A stretch of 64,000 nucleotides of DNA, from contig NZ_JAVSJA010000001.1 of assembly GCF_032027425.1 (NCBI RefSeq), forward strand, positions 2,493,501 to 2,557,500, read 5' to 3'. Below the pieces are notes generated by a model. That model was not told the DNA's origin. It saw only the letters and a list, made by a program, of their open reading frames with translations, and did not search any database. The position numbers were made by a program, and so were the translations under genes. This stretch comes from Microcystis wesenbergii NRERC-220 (GTDB taxonomy: Bacteria > Cyanobacteriota > Cyanobacteriia > Cyanobacteriales > Microcystaceae). The first letter of the stretch is position 1, and each line of letters starts with the position of its first letter. This document shows positions 19,031-26,826 of this stretch, in pieces.

Positions 19031-19483
19031 ATGATTCATGCCGGACAAAGTTTATCATCTATCTATGAAGAAGATTATCAGCAATGGCTAGATGAGACAG
19101 TTTTATTGTTAAAAAATCGTCAAGTTGATAGTTTAGATTATGAGCATTTGATTGAGGAGTTAGAAGCTTTGGGAAGGGAACAAAAAAATGCCGTTGAGAG
19201 TTTAGTAATTCAAATCATACAACATCTTTTATTCTATCAGTATTGGTCAAGCGAACGAGAATATAACGAGCGACATTGGCGAGGTGAATTAATTGGTTTT
19301 CGGACTCAATTAGAATTAAGATTAACGACCAATCTCAGAAACCATTTATCTAATCGTCTCGATTATCTTTATGGTAAAGCCAGAAAAATGGCAGAGGTGA
19401 AAACGGATTTAAAATTCCCCTCGGCAAGTCCTTATACTTTAGCTGATATTTTAGACGAAGATTGGCTTCCTGAAATTAGGTAA
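19031..19483 (+). CDS. DUF29 family protein
   Basis: A 150-residue protein of unknown function. It shows the family core YEEDYQQWLDETVLLLKNRQ, DYEHLIEELEALGREQKNAVESL, HLLFYQYW and the C-terminal SPYTLADILDEDWLPE. Full length. A TATAAT-like box lies about 35 bp upstream, after the preceding terminator, so it has its own promoter. DUF29 proteins occur in many copies in Microcystis-like genomes. Confidence 0.88.
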   Translation: MIHAGQSLSSIYEEDYQQWLDETVLLLKNRQVDSLDYEHLIEELEALGREQKNAVESLVIQIIQHLLFYQYWSSEREYNERHWRGELIGFRTQLELRLTTNLRNHLSNRLDYLYGKARKMAEVKTDLKFPSASPYTLADILDEDWLPEIR

Positions 19484-19689
19484 AGAATTATTCAGAGAAT
19501 TTTAGCTAGGATGGAAACTAGTTTTTTAAGATAATTATTAATTTAAAATCTTCACTTTTTGGATGCTTAGATTCTTGAGCCTATTCTAATTCATCTGTAG
19601 AGATTTAAGAGAATATAATCACCACAAAATCAACACCATTGCTTGGTAAATAATCGCATTTTATCACAATTTCTGCTAATTCGTTGACT

Positions 19690-19850
19690 CCCTATTTTCC
19701 TTGAAAAGCCTCTAAAGTAGCTTGTCCTAAAGCTAAATCATAAGCGTCTTTTCAGGTCTATCGCAATTCTTCATCTGTTAAATAATATCCTCCCGTTTTC
19801 CGCCGTTTATTGCTTCTTTGAAGCTGTTTAAGCTAAGACGTATTTTAACC
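19690..19850 (-). pseudogene. Decayed DUF29-like gene fragment
   Basis: On the minus strand one frame reads RRKTGGYYLTDEELR, stop, T, stop, KDAYDLALGQATLEAFQG. This matches RRKTGGNYLTSEELKETLDDAYSSALRQAALEAFEG of the intact gene at 16.2 kb, with two in-frame stops. The rest of the gap 19484-19863 shows nothing more. Confidence 0.75.
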
Positions 19851-19863
19851 CAGCTTAATTAAT

Positions 19864-20754
19864 TTATTCAGAGATGAATCGTCTGATTAAATCTTCCCGT
19901 GAAGACTCTAACAAAAGGCGACTAGACTCCATCGGTGATAACTTGAGCAACTCATCAACAACTTTTATTAAAGACTCATCCAATTCTCCAAACCTCACTT
20001 GCATTAAATTTTCAATAATTTGTCGTTGTCCTTGTTGAAGTCCTTCCCGTTTAGTCGCCTCTTTCCACTCTAAATAAGATTGAGATAAAGCCATAAATAC
20101 CTCCCTATCTTCTGATTCTAAAAGATTGTTAATTTCAACACTCACACGCCAACTGATCAATAATTCCATGACATTTTGACGGAAGGAATCGCCAGAGGGC
20201 AACTCAAGCAACTCTCTCACCGCTTGGCTTTGGGTTTTCCCCCGTCCCAACAATCTTAACAGTAAAGTGTCTGGGGTAATAGGTAACTGATTAATCGCTA
20301 TAATTGCCGTTCGGTGAGAGGGAGATAAAAAGTAAATCCCTTCTGTCCAGTTTTCTAGTTCTAATTTAGCATCAAAACTCTCTAGGATGTGCAAACTAAT
20401 AGAGGTAGCCAAAATCCACAATTTAGGTAAGTCATCCTCGTTTAACTCAGTTTTTTCCCGTTTCCCTTTCCGTTGAAGTTCAGCGAAAATCGAAAACAGT
20501 TTTAAGATACAGTTGCGAATTTCCGTTCGACTGGGAGCATTGCGAAAAGGCTCAAGCAAAGTGCTTGTTGTCACCATTTGCCCTAAAAGACCCAAAGATT
20601 GAGCATTTCCCCGTGTATTAGGGTGAGGAGAGAAGAAAATATCCACCTGACGGGTTTCATCCGCCACTTCTTTGCGAACTTCCACCTTTCCCAGGGGAGA
20701 CAGCAATCCCTCTAGGTATTGTTTGGCAAATTGATCGTGAGGTGGTCGAGTCAT
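19864..20754 (-). CDS. Rpn-type (PD-(D/E)XK) nuclease/transposase-like protein with DUF4351-like tail
   Basis: A protein of about 296 residues starting MTRPPHDQFAKQYLEGLL. Residues up to about 40 contain the nuclease-like KEVADETRQVDIFF (Asp and hydrophobic strand). The middle is helical, and the C-terminal 55 residues (QIIENLMQVRFGELDESLIKVVDELL) resemble the DUF4351 helical domain of cyanobacterial Rpn proteins. These are suspected recombination-promoting nucleases. The ATG at 20754 is chosen because GAAGAT lies just upstream; an upstream in-frame start would add 15 residues. It is divergent from psbA copy 2. Confidence 0.78.
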   Translation of the reverse strand: MTRPPHDQFAKQYLEGLLSPLGKVEVRKEVADETRQVDIFFSPHPNTRGNAQSLGLLGQMVTTSTLLEPFRNAPSRTEIRNCILKLFSIFAELQRKGKREKTELNEDDLPKLWILATSISLHILESFDAKLELENWTEGIYFLSPSHRTAIIAINQLPITPDTLLLRLLGRGKTQSQAVRELLELPSGDSFRQNVMELLISWRVSVEINNLLESEDREVFMALSQSYLEWKEATKREGLQQGQRQIIENLMQVRFGELDESLIKVVDELLKLSPMESSRLLLESSREDLIRRFISE

Positions 20755-20849
20755 ATCTTCAATCTTAGACCAGAAAAGACCCGACCGCACCCGACCCATT
20801 TCATAATCTCAGCTTATCAATGGTATAAGTAACAATATCGTCAAACCCC

Positions 20850-20878
20850 TTTACAAACCGTTACAAATTCCTTAAGAT
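20850..20878 (+). promoter_or_regulatory. psbA copy 2 promoter
   Basis: -35 TTTACA, a 17-bp spacer and -10 TAAGAT, about 54 bp before the D1 ATG. The geometry is the same as for copy 1, but the rest of the leader differs between the two copies. Confidence 0.7.
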
Positions 20879-20931
20879 AGAGACATCATCACTCAATCGT
20901 ACCTCGATAACTTAATAGGAATCATAAACCA

Positions 20932-22014
20932 ATGACCACCACTCTACAACAGCGCGAGAGCGCTTCCCTGTGGGAGCAGTTCTGTCAGTGGATCACCAGC
21001 ACCAACAACCGTCTCTATATCGGTTGGTTCGGTGTGATCATGATCCCCACCCTGCTCACCGCCACCACCTGCTTCATCATCGCCTTTATCGCCGCTCCTC
21101 CCGTAGATATCGACGGTATTCGCGAGCCTGTAGCTGGTTCTCTACTCTACGGAAACAACATCATCTCTGGTGCTGTTGTTCCCTCTTCCAACGCGATTGG
21201 ACTCCACTTCTACCCCATCTGGGAAGCTGCTTCCTTAGATGAGTGGTTATACAACGGTGGTCCCTACCAGTTAGTCATTTTCCACTTCTTACTAGGTGTC
21301 TTCTGCTACCTCGGTCGTCAGTGGGAACTGTCTTTCCGTTTAGGAATGCGTCCTTGGATTTGTGTTGCCTACTCCGCACCTGTATCCGCCGCTACTGCTG
21401 TATTCTTAATCTATCCCATCGGACAAGGTTCTTTCTCCGACGGTATGCCTTTAGGAATCTCTGGAACCTTCAACTTTATGTTCGTGTTCCAAGCAGAACA
21501 TAACATTCTGATGCACCCCTTCCATATGTTAGGTGTTGCTGGTGTGTTCGGCGGTTCCTTGTTCTCCGCGATGCACGGTTCGCTAGTAACTTCTTCTTTA
21601 GTGCGTGAAACCACTGAAATCGAATCTCAGAACTACGGTTACAAATTCGGTCAAGAAGAAGAAACCTACAATATCGTTGCCGCTCACGGTTACTTCGGAC
21701 GTTTAATCTTCCAATACGCTTCTTTCAATAATAGCCGTTCTCTGCACTTCTTCTTAGGTGCATGGCCGGTAATCGGTATCTGGTTTACCGCAATGGGTGT
21801 TAGCACCATGGCGTTCAACCTCAATGGTTTTAACTTCAACCAGTCGATTCTCGATTCTCAAGGTCGTGTAATTGGTACTTGGGCCGATGTGTTAAACCGC
21901 GCTGGTATCGGTATGGAAGTAATGCACGAGCGCAATGCTCACAACTTCCCCTTAGACTTGGCTAGTGGTGAACAGGCTCCTGTGGCTCTGATTGCTCCCG
22001 CTATTAATGGTTAA
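20932..22014 (+). CDS. psbA: Photosystem II D1 protein, copy 2
   Basis: A 360-residue D1 protein, identical to copy 1 except Ile354 in place of Thr354, which lies in the C-terminal tail removed after Ala344. All cofactor ligands and Gln130 are present. The coding sequences differ by only about a dozen synonymous bases, and identity continues through the 3' terminator, while the leaders are unrelated. That pattern suggests gene conversion or strong purifying selection with separate regulation. The gene lies same-strand, about 9.2 kb after copy 1. Confidence 0.98.
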   Translation: MTTTLQQRESASLWEQFCQWITSTNNRLYIGWFGVIMIPTLLTATTCFIIAFIAAPPVDIDGIREPVAGSLLYGNNIISGAVVPSSNAIGLHFYPIWEAASLDEWLYNGGPYQLVIFHFLLGVFCYLGRQWELSFRLGMRPWICVAYSAPVSAATAVFLIYPIGQGSFSDGMPLGISGTFNFMFVFQAEHNILMHPFHMLGVAGVFGGSLFSAMHGSLVTSSLVRETTEIESQNYGYKFGQEEETYNIVAAHGYFGRLIFQYASFNNSRSLHFFLGAWPVIGIWFTAMGVSTMAFNLNGFNFNQSILDSQGRVIGTWADVLNRAGIGMEVMHERNAHNFPLDLASGEQAPVALIAPAING

Positions 22015-22029
22015 TTCCTAGTCTGAACG

Positions 22030-22060
22030 AAAAGGCACTCCCGCGAGGGGGTGCTTTTTT
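22030..22060 (+). terminator. Rho-independent terminator of psbA copy 2
   Basis: GGCACTCCCGCGAGGGGGTGC followed by six T residues, with near-perfect pairing of the arms. Confidence 0.85.
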
Positions 22061-22106
22061 GTTGAGAAAGGAGGGATAACCAGTGGCGATCGTGGCTATG
22101 AGAGAA

Positions 22107-22252
22107 TAATACTAAATCTGGTTATTAAAGACTGATTATTTATTACCCCTACCCCCCCTTGCCCCCCGACGTCGGGGGGGTTGGGGGGGTTGCCTTCTGC
22201 CTTTTGCCTGTCCTGATATGTAGCCTATACTCAACGGATTTCGTATAAAAGA
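22107..22252. repeat. MITE-like element with C/G-rich palindrome inside
   Basis: One end reads ATACTAAATCTGGTTATTAA and the other ACTCAACGGATTTCGTAT. A second element at 45962-46072 has the same two ends in the opposite orientation (ATACTAAATCCGTTGAGT and TAACTGGATTTAGTAT), but a different middle. The middle of this copy is a CCCCCGACGTCGGGGG palindrome. Confidence 0.6.
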
Positions 22253-22284
22253 CAGTTCTGTTATACGCCGCAATCATTGATCTT

Positions 22285-22611
22285 TTAACAGTTCATATTT
22301 ATCCCCCAATGTGAAAATTGGCGGTCTTTGTAGGCAAGGGTAAAAGTGGATAAATAATCTTGACCGTCTAAATCGAGATTAAAGGCAGAAAAGCAGACCC
22401 ACAGACTACGTTTATCAACGGCGACAGAGCGACTAAAAATTTTACTGAGAGTATTGGCAGTCAGTCCAGTGTGTTGGCTAAGAATGTCTAAGGTGCAGCG
22501 AGTGTTTTGTTTTATTTCCCAATTCACTTTAGCACGGTGCAGTTTTTGGTAGCCGATAGAGGTTAATATTACGCCGCGTTGACGAAAGGATTTACCCTTT
22601 GACTGTTCCAT
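22285..22611 (-). CDS. Stand-alone HTH protein resembling the N-terminal domain of vWA-MoxR-associated/STAND proteins
   Basis: A 108-residue protein. GKSFRQRGVILTSIGYQKL, LDILSQHTGLTANTLSKIFSRSVAVDKRSL and FSAFNLDLDGQDY follow the HTH domain usually found at the front of large cyanobacterial NB-ARC, WD40, CHAT or pentapeptide proteins. Here it ends soon after that domain, so it is a truncated remnant or a small regulator. IS630 copy 2 lies just upstream (22675), which could have removed or separated the rest. Function not known. Confidence 0.6.
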   Translation of the reverse strand: MEQSKGKSFRQRGVILTSIGYQKLHRAKVNWEIKQNTRCTLDILSQHTGLTANTLSKIFSRSVAVDKRSLWVCFSAFNLDLDGQDYLSTFTLAYKDRQFSHWGINMNC

Positions 22612-22689
22612 AAGTTACCTCATCAACATAGAGATTAGCAGAATTTTCCATTATGGTAATCAATGGGAATATGGCATAGAACGAGTTAG

Positions 22690-23220
22690 TTAGGACAGAT
22701 GCCTGAAGGCTTTACTCACAGCATCCACAAGGTTTTCACTATCATTGATAATCTGACTAACATAGTTTTTCAATCTAGCCCAGAACTTTTCAATTTTGTT
22801 GAGGTCTGGAGAATAGGCGGGTAAAAATAGCACTTCACATCCCGCTTTAGCTAACAATTTTTTGATTCTCTCTTTGGGATGAAAACTGGCGTTATCAATG
22901 ATGATAATTTGACCGGGTAGTAGTTCGGGTAATAGCAATTGTTCTATCCACTCACACACCAACTCTGTATTACAGTACCCCTCAAACACCATTGGCGTGA
23001 TCGTGGAACCACGCCACCAACCGCTGATCACACTAACTCGTTCGCTACAGTGACCTAACTTTAAAGCCTCAAATCTTTCTGATTTGTGACAATATCCATA
23101 AGGATAATCGATGGTGTTATCTATTCCAGCTTCATCAATATAGACAAATCTTTCCGGGGCATAACCTCTGATTTTTTGGAGAAACTCTTTTCGGGCTTCT
23201 TCATCTCTTTCTCTGTAGCC
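22690..23220 (-). CDS. IS630 transposase, C-terminal DDE part
   Basis: Reading in this frame from the A-run gives TYGYRERDEEARKEF, then RFVYIDEAGIDNT with the first Asp, IIIIDNASFHPKE with the second Asp, and SPDLNKIEKFWARLKN with the catalytic Glu. The first ATG in this frame is at 23031, after the first catalytic Asp, so independent initiation would give an inactive product. Expression requires a -1 frameshift from the upstream part at the A10 run. Confidence 0.83.
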   Translation of the reverse strand, partial: GYRERDEEARKEFLQKIRGYAPERFVYIDEAGIDNTIDYPYGYCHKSERFEALKLGHCSERVSVISGWWRGSTITPMVFEGYCNTELVCEWIEQLLLPELLPGQIIIIDNASFHPKERIKKLLAKAGCEVLFLPAYSPDLNKIEKFWARLKNYVSQIINDSENLVDAVSKAFRHLS

Positions 23221-23561
23221 ATAAGTTTTTTTTTTCTAGTAAATCCAATTCTTTTGAGCGCTTGACCAATTCTCATCCTACTGACTGGGTTAGCCCATTT
23301 TTGCGCCATTTTTTCTTGGGTCAAATGCCCATATTGTTCGGCCAACTTTTGAAAGGCTTCTAAATCGTCAATTTTGGGCTTCGGCCCTCGACGATAGTTA
23401 GTTTTAGCGGCCACCGTCCCAGTTTGTTTCTTCCGTTTCAGCCAGATGTCTAATGTATTACGACTAATATTGAGGGTGCGACAGACATGGCTTTTTTTCT
23501 CCCCTCGCTCTACGGCACTCACTGCTTTCTGTCTTAAATCATCACTATAGGGTGCTGCCAT
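23121..23561 (-). CDS. IS630 transposase, N-terminal HTH part
   Basis: A 146-residue reading frame. Its first 110 residues (MAAPYSDDLRQKAVSAVERGEK, NISRNTLDIWLKRKK) form the IS630 DNA-binding region. The true homology ends at the A10 run at 23226-23235, within TRKKK. The last 35 residues are out-of-frame tail. A -1 shift at the A-run joins it to the catalytic part. Confidence 0.83.
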   Translation of the reverse strand: MAAPYSDDLRQKAVSAVERGEKKSHVCRTLNISRNTLDIWLKRKKQTGTVAAKTNYRRGPKPKIDDLEAFQKLAEQYGHLTQEKMAQKWANPVSRMRIGQALKRIGFTRKKKLMATEKEMKKPEKSFSKKSEVMPRKDLSILMKLE

Positions 23562-23773
23562 GAAAGCTTCTCCTCATTTCTTTTTCTCTATTATGTCCTA
23601 ACTATCCCGCTCTTTGCTATACAAAAAATTACTTTTTTTACAATATTTAAAGTTTGCGCTAGGAGTCAGGATTTTAACTAGGTGAGATCACCGATGATTC
23701 TCCTTGAACAGTTATTATGTACTTAACCTATAGGAGTCCATCGTTATTTAGCGATTGAATGGTGCGATCGCCG

Positions 23774-23806
23774 TTATGCTTCATCAATTTCCCATAGATT
23801 GTGATT
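23774..23806 (-). pseudogene. Toxin C-terminal scar (IDEA tail)
   Basis: After the PIN toxin stop, the minus strand reads NHNLWEIDEA then a stop, followed by HIP1. This matches the tails at 27331 (RHRWEIKEA) and 24468/26315 (GHRQEIYQA), which recall RelE/ParE-like toxin C-termini. It is a recombination scar rather than a gene. Confidence 0.45.
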
Positions 23807-24182
23807 AATCCCATACGGCATTTTCATAATGATTTAAAATGTGATAATCTTTGGTTAGCAAAATATGGTTATCTACTGAAGCGTTACTAACAATTAAGCG
23901 CTCAAAGGGATCACGAGTCCAGTTAATAATGACAGACTGATTAATAATTAAATTAAAATCTTTTTTACATACCTTTAAATCAAGGCAACTTACTAATTCT
24001 AGAACAATGTCGTCTGATTTTTCAGTAATTCGCCCAATTTCGTATAAATATTGTAACCCTAGCCTTACTATCGGCGAAATATAGAGTTCATTCTCGTTAA
24101 TTAGATGTTTGGCGCAATCGCTTAATTTAGCAGTTAGTCCTGCATCAAGCCAGACAACAATATGAGTATCAAGGTAAATCAA
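23805..24182 (-). CDS. PIN-domain toxin (VapC-like)
   Basis: About 125 residues, starting at a TTG (reading M-IYLDTHIVVWLD) that is preceded eight bases upstream by AGGAG. This decides the start; longer upstream readings have no family resemblance. Acidic sites: D in LDTHIVVW, a later D in NWTRDPFERLIVSNAS and D in LLTKDYHIL. The VapB-side glutamate (LGLQYLYEIG) is present. It would cleave RNA. The gene overlaps the end of the Phd-like antitoxin by 14 bp, a translationally coupled pair. Confidence 0.8.
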   Translation of the reverse strand: MIYLDTHIVVWLDAGLTAKLSDCAKHLINENELYISPIVRLGLQYLYEIGRITEKSDDIVLELVSCLDLKVCKKDFNLIINQSVIINWTRDPFERLIVSNASVDNHILLTKDYHILNHYENAVWD

Positions 24183-24405
24183 GGTTTGTCTCCTGTTCCC
24201 AACTGATTTGTACAAGATCATCGGGATCGCCAATAATGGCTTGAGGACGATAAATTAATTTTTGTAATTTATCTACGGTTTCAACGGGACTAATGATTAA
24301 TCGTTTGCCGTTGCGCTCAATTTCTAGGGGTTTTCCTGTGTTGAGGATTTCATCGAGCAGTTGGTCTAGGTTATTTTGTAATTTACTTGAGGTGACGCTT
24401 TTCAT
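24169..24405 (-). CDS. Phd/YefM-family antitoxin
   Basis: A 78-residue protein, MKSVTSSKLQNNLDQLLDEILNTGKPLEIERNGKRLIISP, the N-terminal DNA-binding fold of Phd/YefM antitoxins, followed by a toxin-binding tail. It represses its own operon in known relatives and neutralises the PIN toxin encoded immediately downstream. Confidence 0.85.
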   Translation of the reverse strand: MKSVTSSKLQNNLDQLLDEILNTGKPLEIERNGKRLIISPVETVDKLQKLIYRPQAIIGDPDDLVQISWEQETNLDLP

Positions 24406-24467
24406 TGCTGGTCAAGGGAGTAGGGAGTTTTGGGGACGGGAGATATTCGCTATTATAGCGATCGCCG

Positions 24468-24550
24468 TTATGCTTGATAAATTTCCTGACGATGCCCGAT
24501 TTTGTGGAGATCAATAATGGGATTCTGCTCTGGGCAATCAAATTCTAAGT
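24468..24550 (-). pseudogene. RelE/ParE-like toxin tail remnant
   Basis: The minus strand reads CPEQNPIIDLHKIGHRQEIYQA and a stop, the ending of a RelE-superfamily toxin, with no body upstream; the adjoining PIN gene ends within the same stretch in another frame. The identical arrangement repeats at 26315-26400, and parts at 27378-27440. Confidence 0.6.
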
Positions 24551-24979
24551 AAGATTATTAAAATTAGAATCTTGGAACAAAATCCGCAAGTTTTCTTGGG
24601 TAAAGTGTTGGTCATGGGTTAAGACTTCTATAATGCCTCTTTGTTTCATTACAATCATAGAGATGCAATCTGTGAGGCTATAGCCTTTATCAGGACGTTC
24701 ATCGAATAGTTGAAATCCAGCTTGTCTTAGTTGAGGCGTGTAAGAAATAATTTCCATATTCGACTCTTGGCAAATTTGAAGGTAGGTAGCAAGAGCTTTT
24801 CGACGCATAATAGCACCTTTAGTTGCAAAATAATTCAGTTTTTCATCTATGATGCCATCGGTAGTTATTAGGTAATCATCTGCATATTTTTGGGCATAAT
24901 CTAAGGCAATAGTGTGCCAGTTATCTCTGGGATTAATCAAGGCAATCCAATAAAAGGTATCAGCAAAAATGACTTTCAT
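24545..24979 (-). CDS. PIN-domain toxin (VapC-like)
   Basis: A 144-residue protein. FADTFYWIALINPRDNWH carries the first Asp; DGIIDEKLNYF is the region of the second acidic site (E); KGYSLTDCISMIVM has the third Asp, and EVLTHDQHF the fourth. Its last 40 residues are nearly identical to those of the PIN genes at 26.4 and 27.4 kb. It starts 2 bp after the antitoxin stop. In paralogues the second site reads LVEYLNFF, so this copy's DEKLN is slightly divergent. Probable ribonuclease. Confidence 0.85.
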   Translation of the reverse strand: MKVIFADTFYWIALINPRDNWHTIALDYAQKYADDYLITTDGIIDEKLNYFATKGAIMRRKALATYLQICQESNMEIISYTPQLRQAGFQLFDERPDKGYSLTDCISMIVMKQRGIIEVLTHDQHFTQENLRILFQDSNFNNLT

Positions 24980-24981
24980 TG

Positions 24982-25209
24982 TTATTGTTTTGGTGTGCCA
25001 TAAAGATAATGATCGTGTTGTTCGGCTCCGTCGGTGGGTAAGGTTTCTAGGACTTCTGGGGGAATATCGGCGGTGAGTTCTTCAATGAATTGCCAAAAGG
25101 GTTGTTTCGGTTTGGCGGTTTGGGTTTGATGGAGGAAATCGAGGAGTTGGTGAATGGTTTCATCGGAAGCGGTTTCGATTTCCTGGAGGAGTTGTTCTTT
25201 GGCTGTCAT
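24982..25209 (-). CDS. Antitoxin of PIN module (PTDGAEQHDHYLYG family)
   Basis: A 75-residue acidic protein. The N-terminus MTAKEQLLQEIE resembles DUF2281-type antitoxins, and the tail PPEVLETLPTDGAEQHDHYLYG is shared with the antitoxins at 29.04 kb and, as a graft, in the chimeric antitoxin at 26.83 kb. It is coupled to the PIN gene downstream. Confidence 0.8.
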   Translation of the reverse strand: MTAKEQLLQEIETASDETIHQLLDFLHQTQTAKPKQPFWQFIEELTADIPPEVLETLPTDGAEQHDHYLYGTPKQ

Positions 25210-25290
25210 CGCTGGTTTGGGATGGGGGGATGTTCCAGATTATAGCGATCTCTATTATAAACAGTTGAAAAAAGTAATTGCCTTGATTTT

Positions 25291-25590
25291 TTAGGGGTTT
25301 TCAAAGAAAAAAGCTTCTAAATCTCGCTCTCCTTTGATAAAAGGCATGATTTCTAGCCCTTGCTCAGTTAAGGGATAGAAAATAATGTAGTTTTTCATCG
25401 GTAAGCCACGCAAATAGGGACGAATCTCTCGATAACTGCGCCCCATTAGAGGAAATTGGCTAAGATAACGACATTTTTTGCTAAACTCTTCTAGGAATTT
25501 CTCACCCGTACTAATGTTAGTATTAGCCAAATAATCAAGAATTTGTTCCATATCTCGAATGGCTTCGGTTGAAATGATGTATTGATTCAT
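25291..25590 (-). CDS. RelE/ParE-superfamily toxin
   Basis: A 99-residue protein, YIISTEAIRDMEQILDYL at the N-terminus and RPYLRGLPMKNYIIFYPL in the middle, matching the ParE-type fold. It is encoded 6 bp after the ParD-like antitoxin. ParE members inhibit DNA gyrase and RelE members cut mRNA; the sequence suggests the ParE side, though the target is not provable here. Confidence 0.85.
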   Translation of the reverse strand: MNQYIISTEAIRDMEQILDYLANTNISTGEKFLEEFSKKCRYLSQFPLMGRSYREIRPYLRGLPMKNYIIFYPLTEQGLEIMPFIKGERDLEAFFFENP

Positions 25591-25596
25591 GAATAT

Positions 25597-25881
25597 TTAA
25601 GCTTCACAGTTTTTTTGAAGTCTTACTTTGAGTTGAGCGATCGCGGTTTCTCCATCAATCCCTTCGCTTCGATCTAATTGTTCGGCAGCAATATCAATTT
25701 TTTGGCCAATGTCTTCCACCCATTGTTGATACTGATCGCGTTTACTGAGTAACTGTAAGGCTTCGGCAATGATTTCGTCTGGATTGGCATAATGCCCTGT
25801 ATTGAGTTTGGCTTCGATCAGTTTTTGGTGTTCAGGTTTTAAGGTTAATTTCATGGTTGTTAACGTTTGGCTTTTTTTCAT
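25597..25881 (-). CDS. ParD-like antitoxin
   Basis: A 94-residue protein. KLTLKPEHQKLIEAKLNTGHYANPDEIIAEALQLL is the ribbon-helix-helix DNA-binding part, followed by a helical toxin-binding tail (about residues 48-94). A broken copy of the same gene is at 29.37 kb, useful as an intact reference. Confidence 0.87.
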   Translation of the reverse strand: MKKSQTLTTMKLTLKPEHQKLIEAKLNTGHYANPDEIIAEALQLLSKRDQYQQWVEDIGQKIDIAAEQLDRSEGIDGETAIAQLKVRLQKNCEA

Positions 25882-25964
25882 TATAGGTTTGTCGCTGGGG
25901 GATAATCCCAGGTTTGTCAGGCAAGATGCTTCTCTCGTTTCTGCTGTGGGGTAGGGTTTCTAGC

Positions 25965-26174
25965 CTATCGAATTAGGCATTCCCAATCTTCTCGATCCAC
26001 GATAGGACTGACAATATCCCCTAAGGTTTTGCCTTTACCGATTAAATGAGCAGGGGTCGTTCGTTTTACCTGGGTTGTGGGAGATGGTTCTTCTTCAATG
26101 ATAATGATGGCGCGAATATTCTGTGCTTTGGGTTTTTCCCCTAGCCATTGGATATGATCGCCTTCGATGGTCAC
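25965..26174 (-). CDS. Orphan antitoxin with lost start codon
   Basis: A 69-residue reading frame from a GTG. GEKPKAQNIRAIIIIEEE and GKGKTLGDIVSPIVDREDWEC form a cyanobacterial antitoxin type normally followed by a PIN toxin. Compared with the duplicate at 26.98-27.34 kb, 11 bp are missing here, covering the ATG and the next codons. Only a weak GTG start without a visible ribosome site remains. No toxin follows. Probably a degrading copy. Confidence 0.6.
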   Translation of the reverse strand: MTIEGDHIQWLGEKPKAQNIRAIIIIEEEPSPTTQVKRTTPAHLIGKGKTLGDIVSPIVDREDWECLIR

Positions 26175-26322
26175 GTCATATGGTTAAGGTTCTCTAACAA
26201 TTCTCTTAACTAAGTCTATGATATTGCAGTGATAGTCTAGTTTAGTCTGAATTTAAGAGGTTCGGCAGAAAAGAGTCTATATTGTTATTGAAAGTTAGGG
26301 TTAGGCGATCGCGGTTATGCTT
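25978..26322. repeat. Direct duplication, copy A (antitoxin plus promoter region)
   Basis: 345 bp, beginning CATTCCCAATCTT and ending GGTTATGCTT, nearly identical to copy B at 26983-27338. The copies differ by an 11-bp deletion here and about ten substitutions. Both are followed by different sequence, so the shared block is the duplicated unit. Confidence 0.9.
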
Positions 26323-26400
26323 GATAAATTTCCTGACGATGCCCGATTTTGTGGAGATCAATAATGAAATACTGCTCTAAGCAATCAAATTCTAAGTAAG
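26315..26400 (-). pseudogene. RelE/ParE-like toxin tail remnant (second copy)
   Basis: The minus strand again reads IIDLHKIGHRQEIYQA then a stop, almost identical to 24468-24550, and abuts the end of the next PIN gene. Confidence 0.55.
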
Positions 26401-26826
26401 ATTATTAAAATTAGAATCTTGGAACAAAATCCGAAAGTTCTCTTGGGTGAAGTGTTTGTCATGGGTTAAGACTTCTATAATGCCTCTTTGTTTCATTACA
26501 ATCATAGAGATGCAATCTGTGAGGCTATAGCCTTTATCTAGACGGTTGGCATAAAGTTCTACACCTGATTGAATTAAATAGGAATCAACGCTAATAATTT
26601 GCAGATTTGGAGAGGTTCGGATTTGGCGATAGAAATTGACGACACCTTGTTTCATGGGTTGATCAAATTTGGCAAAAAAGTTGAGATATTCCACCAAGAC
26701 TAAATCGGTTGTAATTAAAGAATAATCTTGAATTAACGTACTAAAAGCTCGCACTTGTCTATGCCATTGATCTTTAGCATGAATCAAGGCAACCCAATAA
26801 AATGTGTCGGCGAAGAGGGTCTGCAT
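26392..26826 (-). CDS. PIN-domain toxin (VapC-like)
   Basis: A 144-residue protein with FADTFYWVALIHAKDQWH, TDLVLVEYLNFFAKF, KGYSLTDCISMIVM and EVLTHDKHF, giving all four acidic positions. The first 100 residues differ clearly from the 24.5-kb paralogue, while the last 45 are nearly identical, so the two have exchanged C-termini. The ATG overlaps the stop of the upstream chimeric antitoxin by 1 bp, so they are translated together. Confidence 0.87.
   Translation of the reverse strand: MQTLFADTFYWVALIHAKDQWHRQVRAFSTLIQDYSLITTDLVLVEYLNFFAKFDQPMKQGVVNFYRQIRTSPNLQIISVDSYLIQSGVELYANRLDKGYSLTDCISMIVMKQRGIIEVLTHDKHFTQENFRILFQDSNFNNLT

Larger units (their letters stand above)
22675..23621 (-). mobile_element. 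IS630-family insertion sequence (copy 2)
   Basis: Ends share GTTAGGACA-type imperfect inverted repeats: TAGAACGAGTTAGTTAGGACA on the left, and the reverse complement of the right end reads TATAGC..GCGGGATAGTTAGGACA. About 0.95 kb long. It encodes a split transposase unlike copy 1 in sequence, so it is a separate IS630 type and not a duplicate. Confidence 0.82.
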
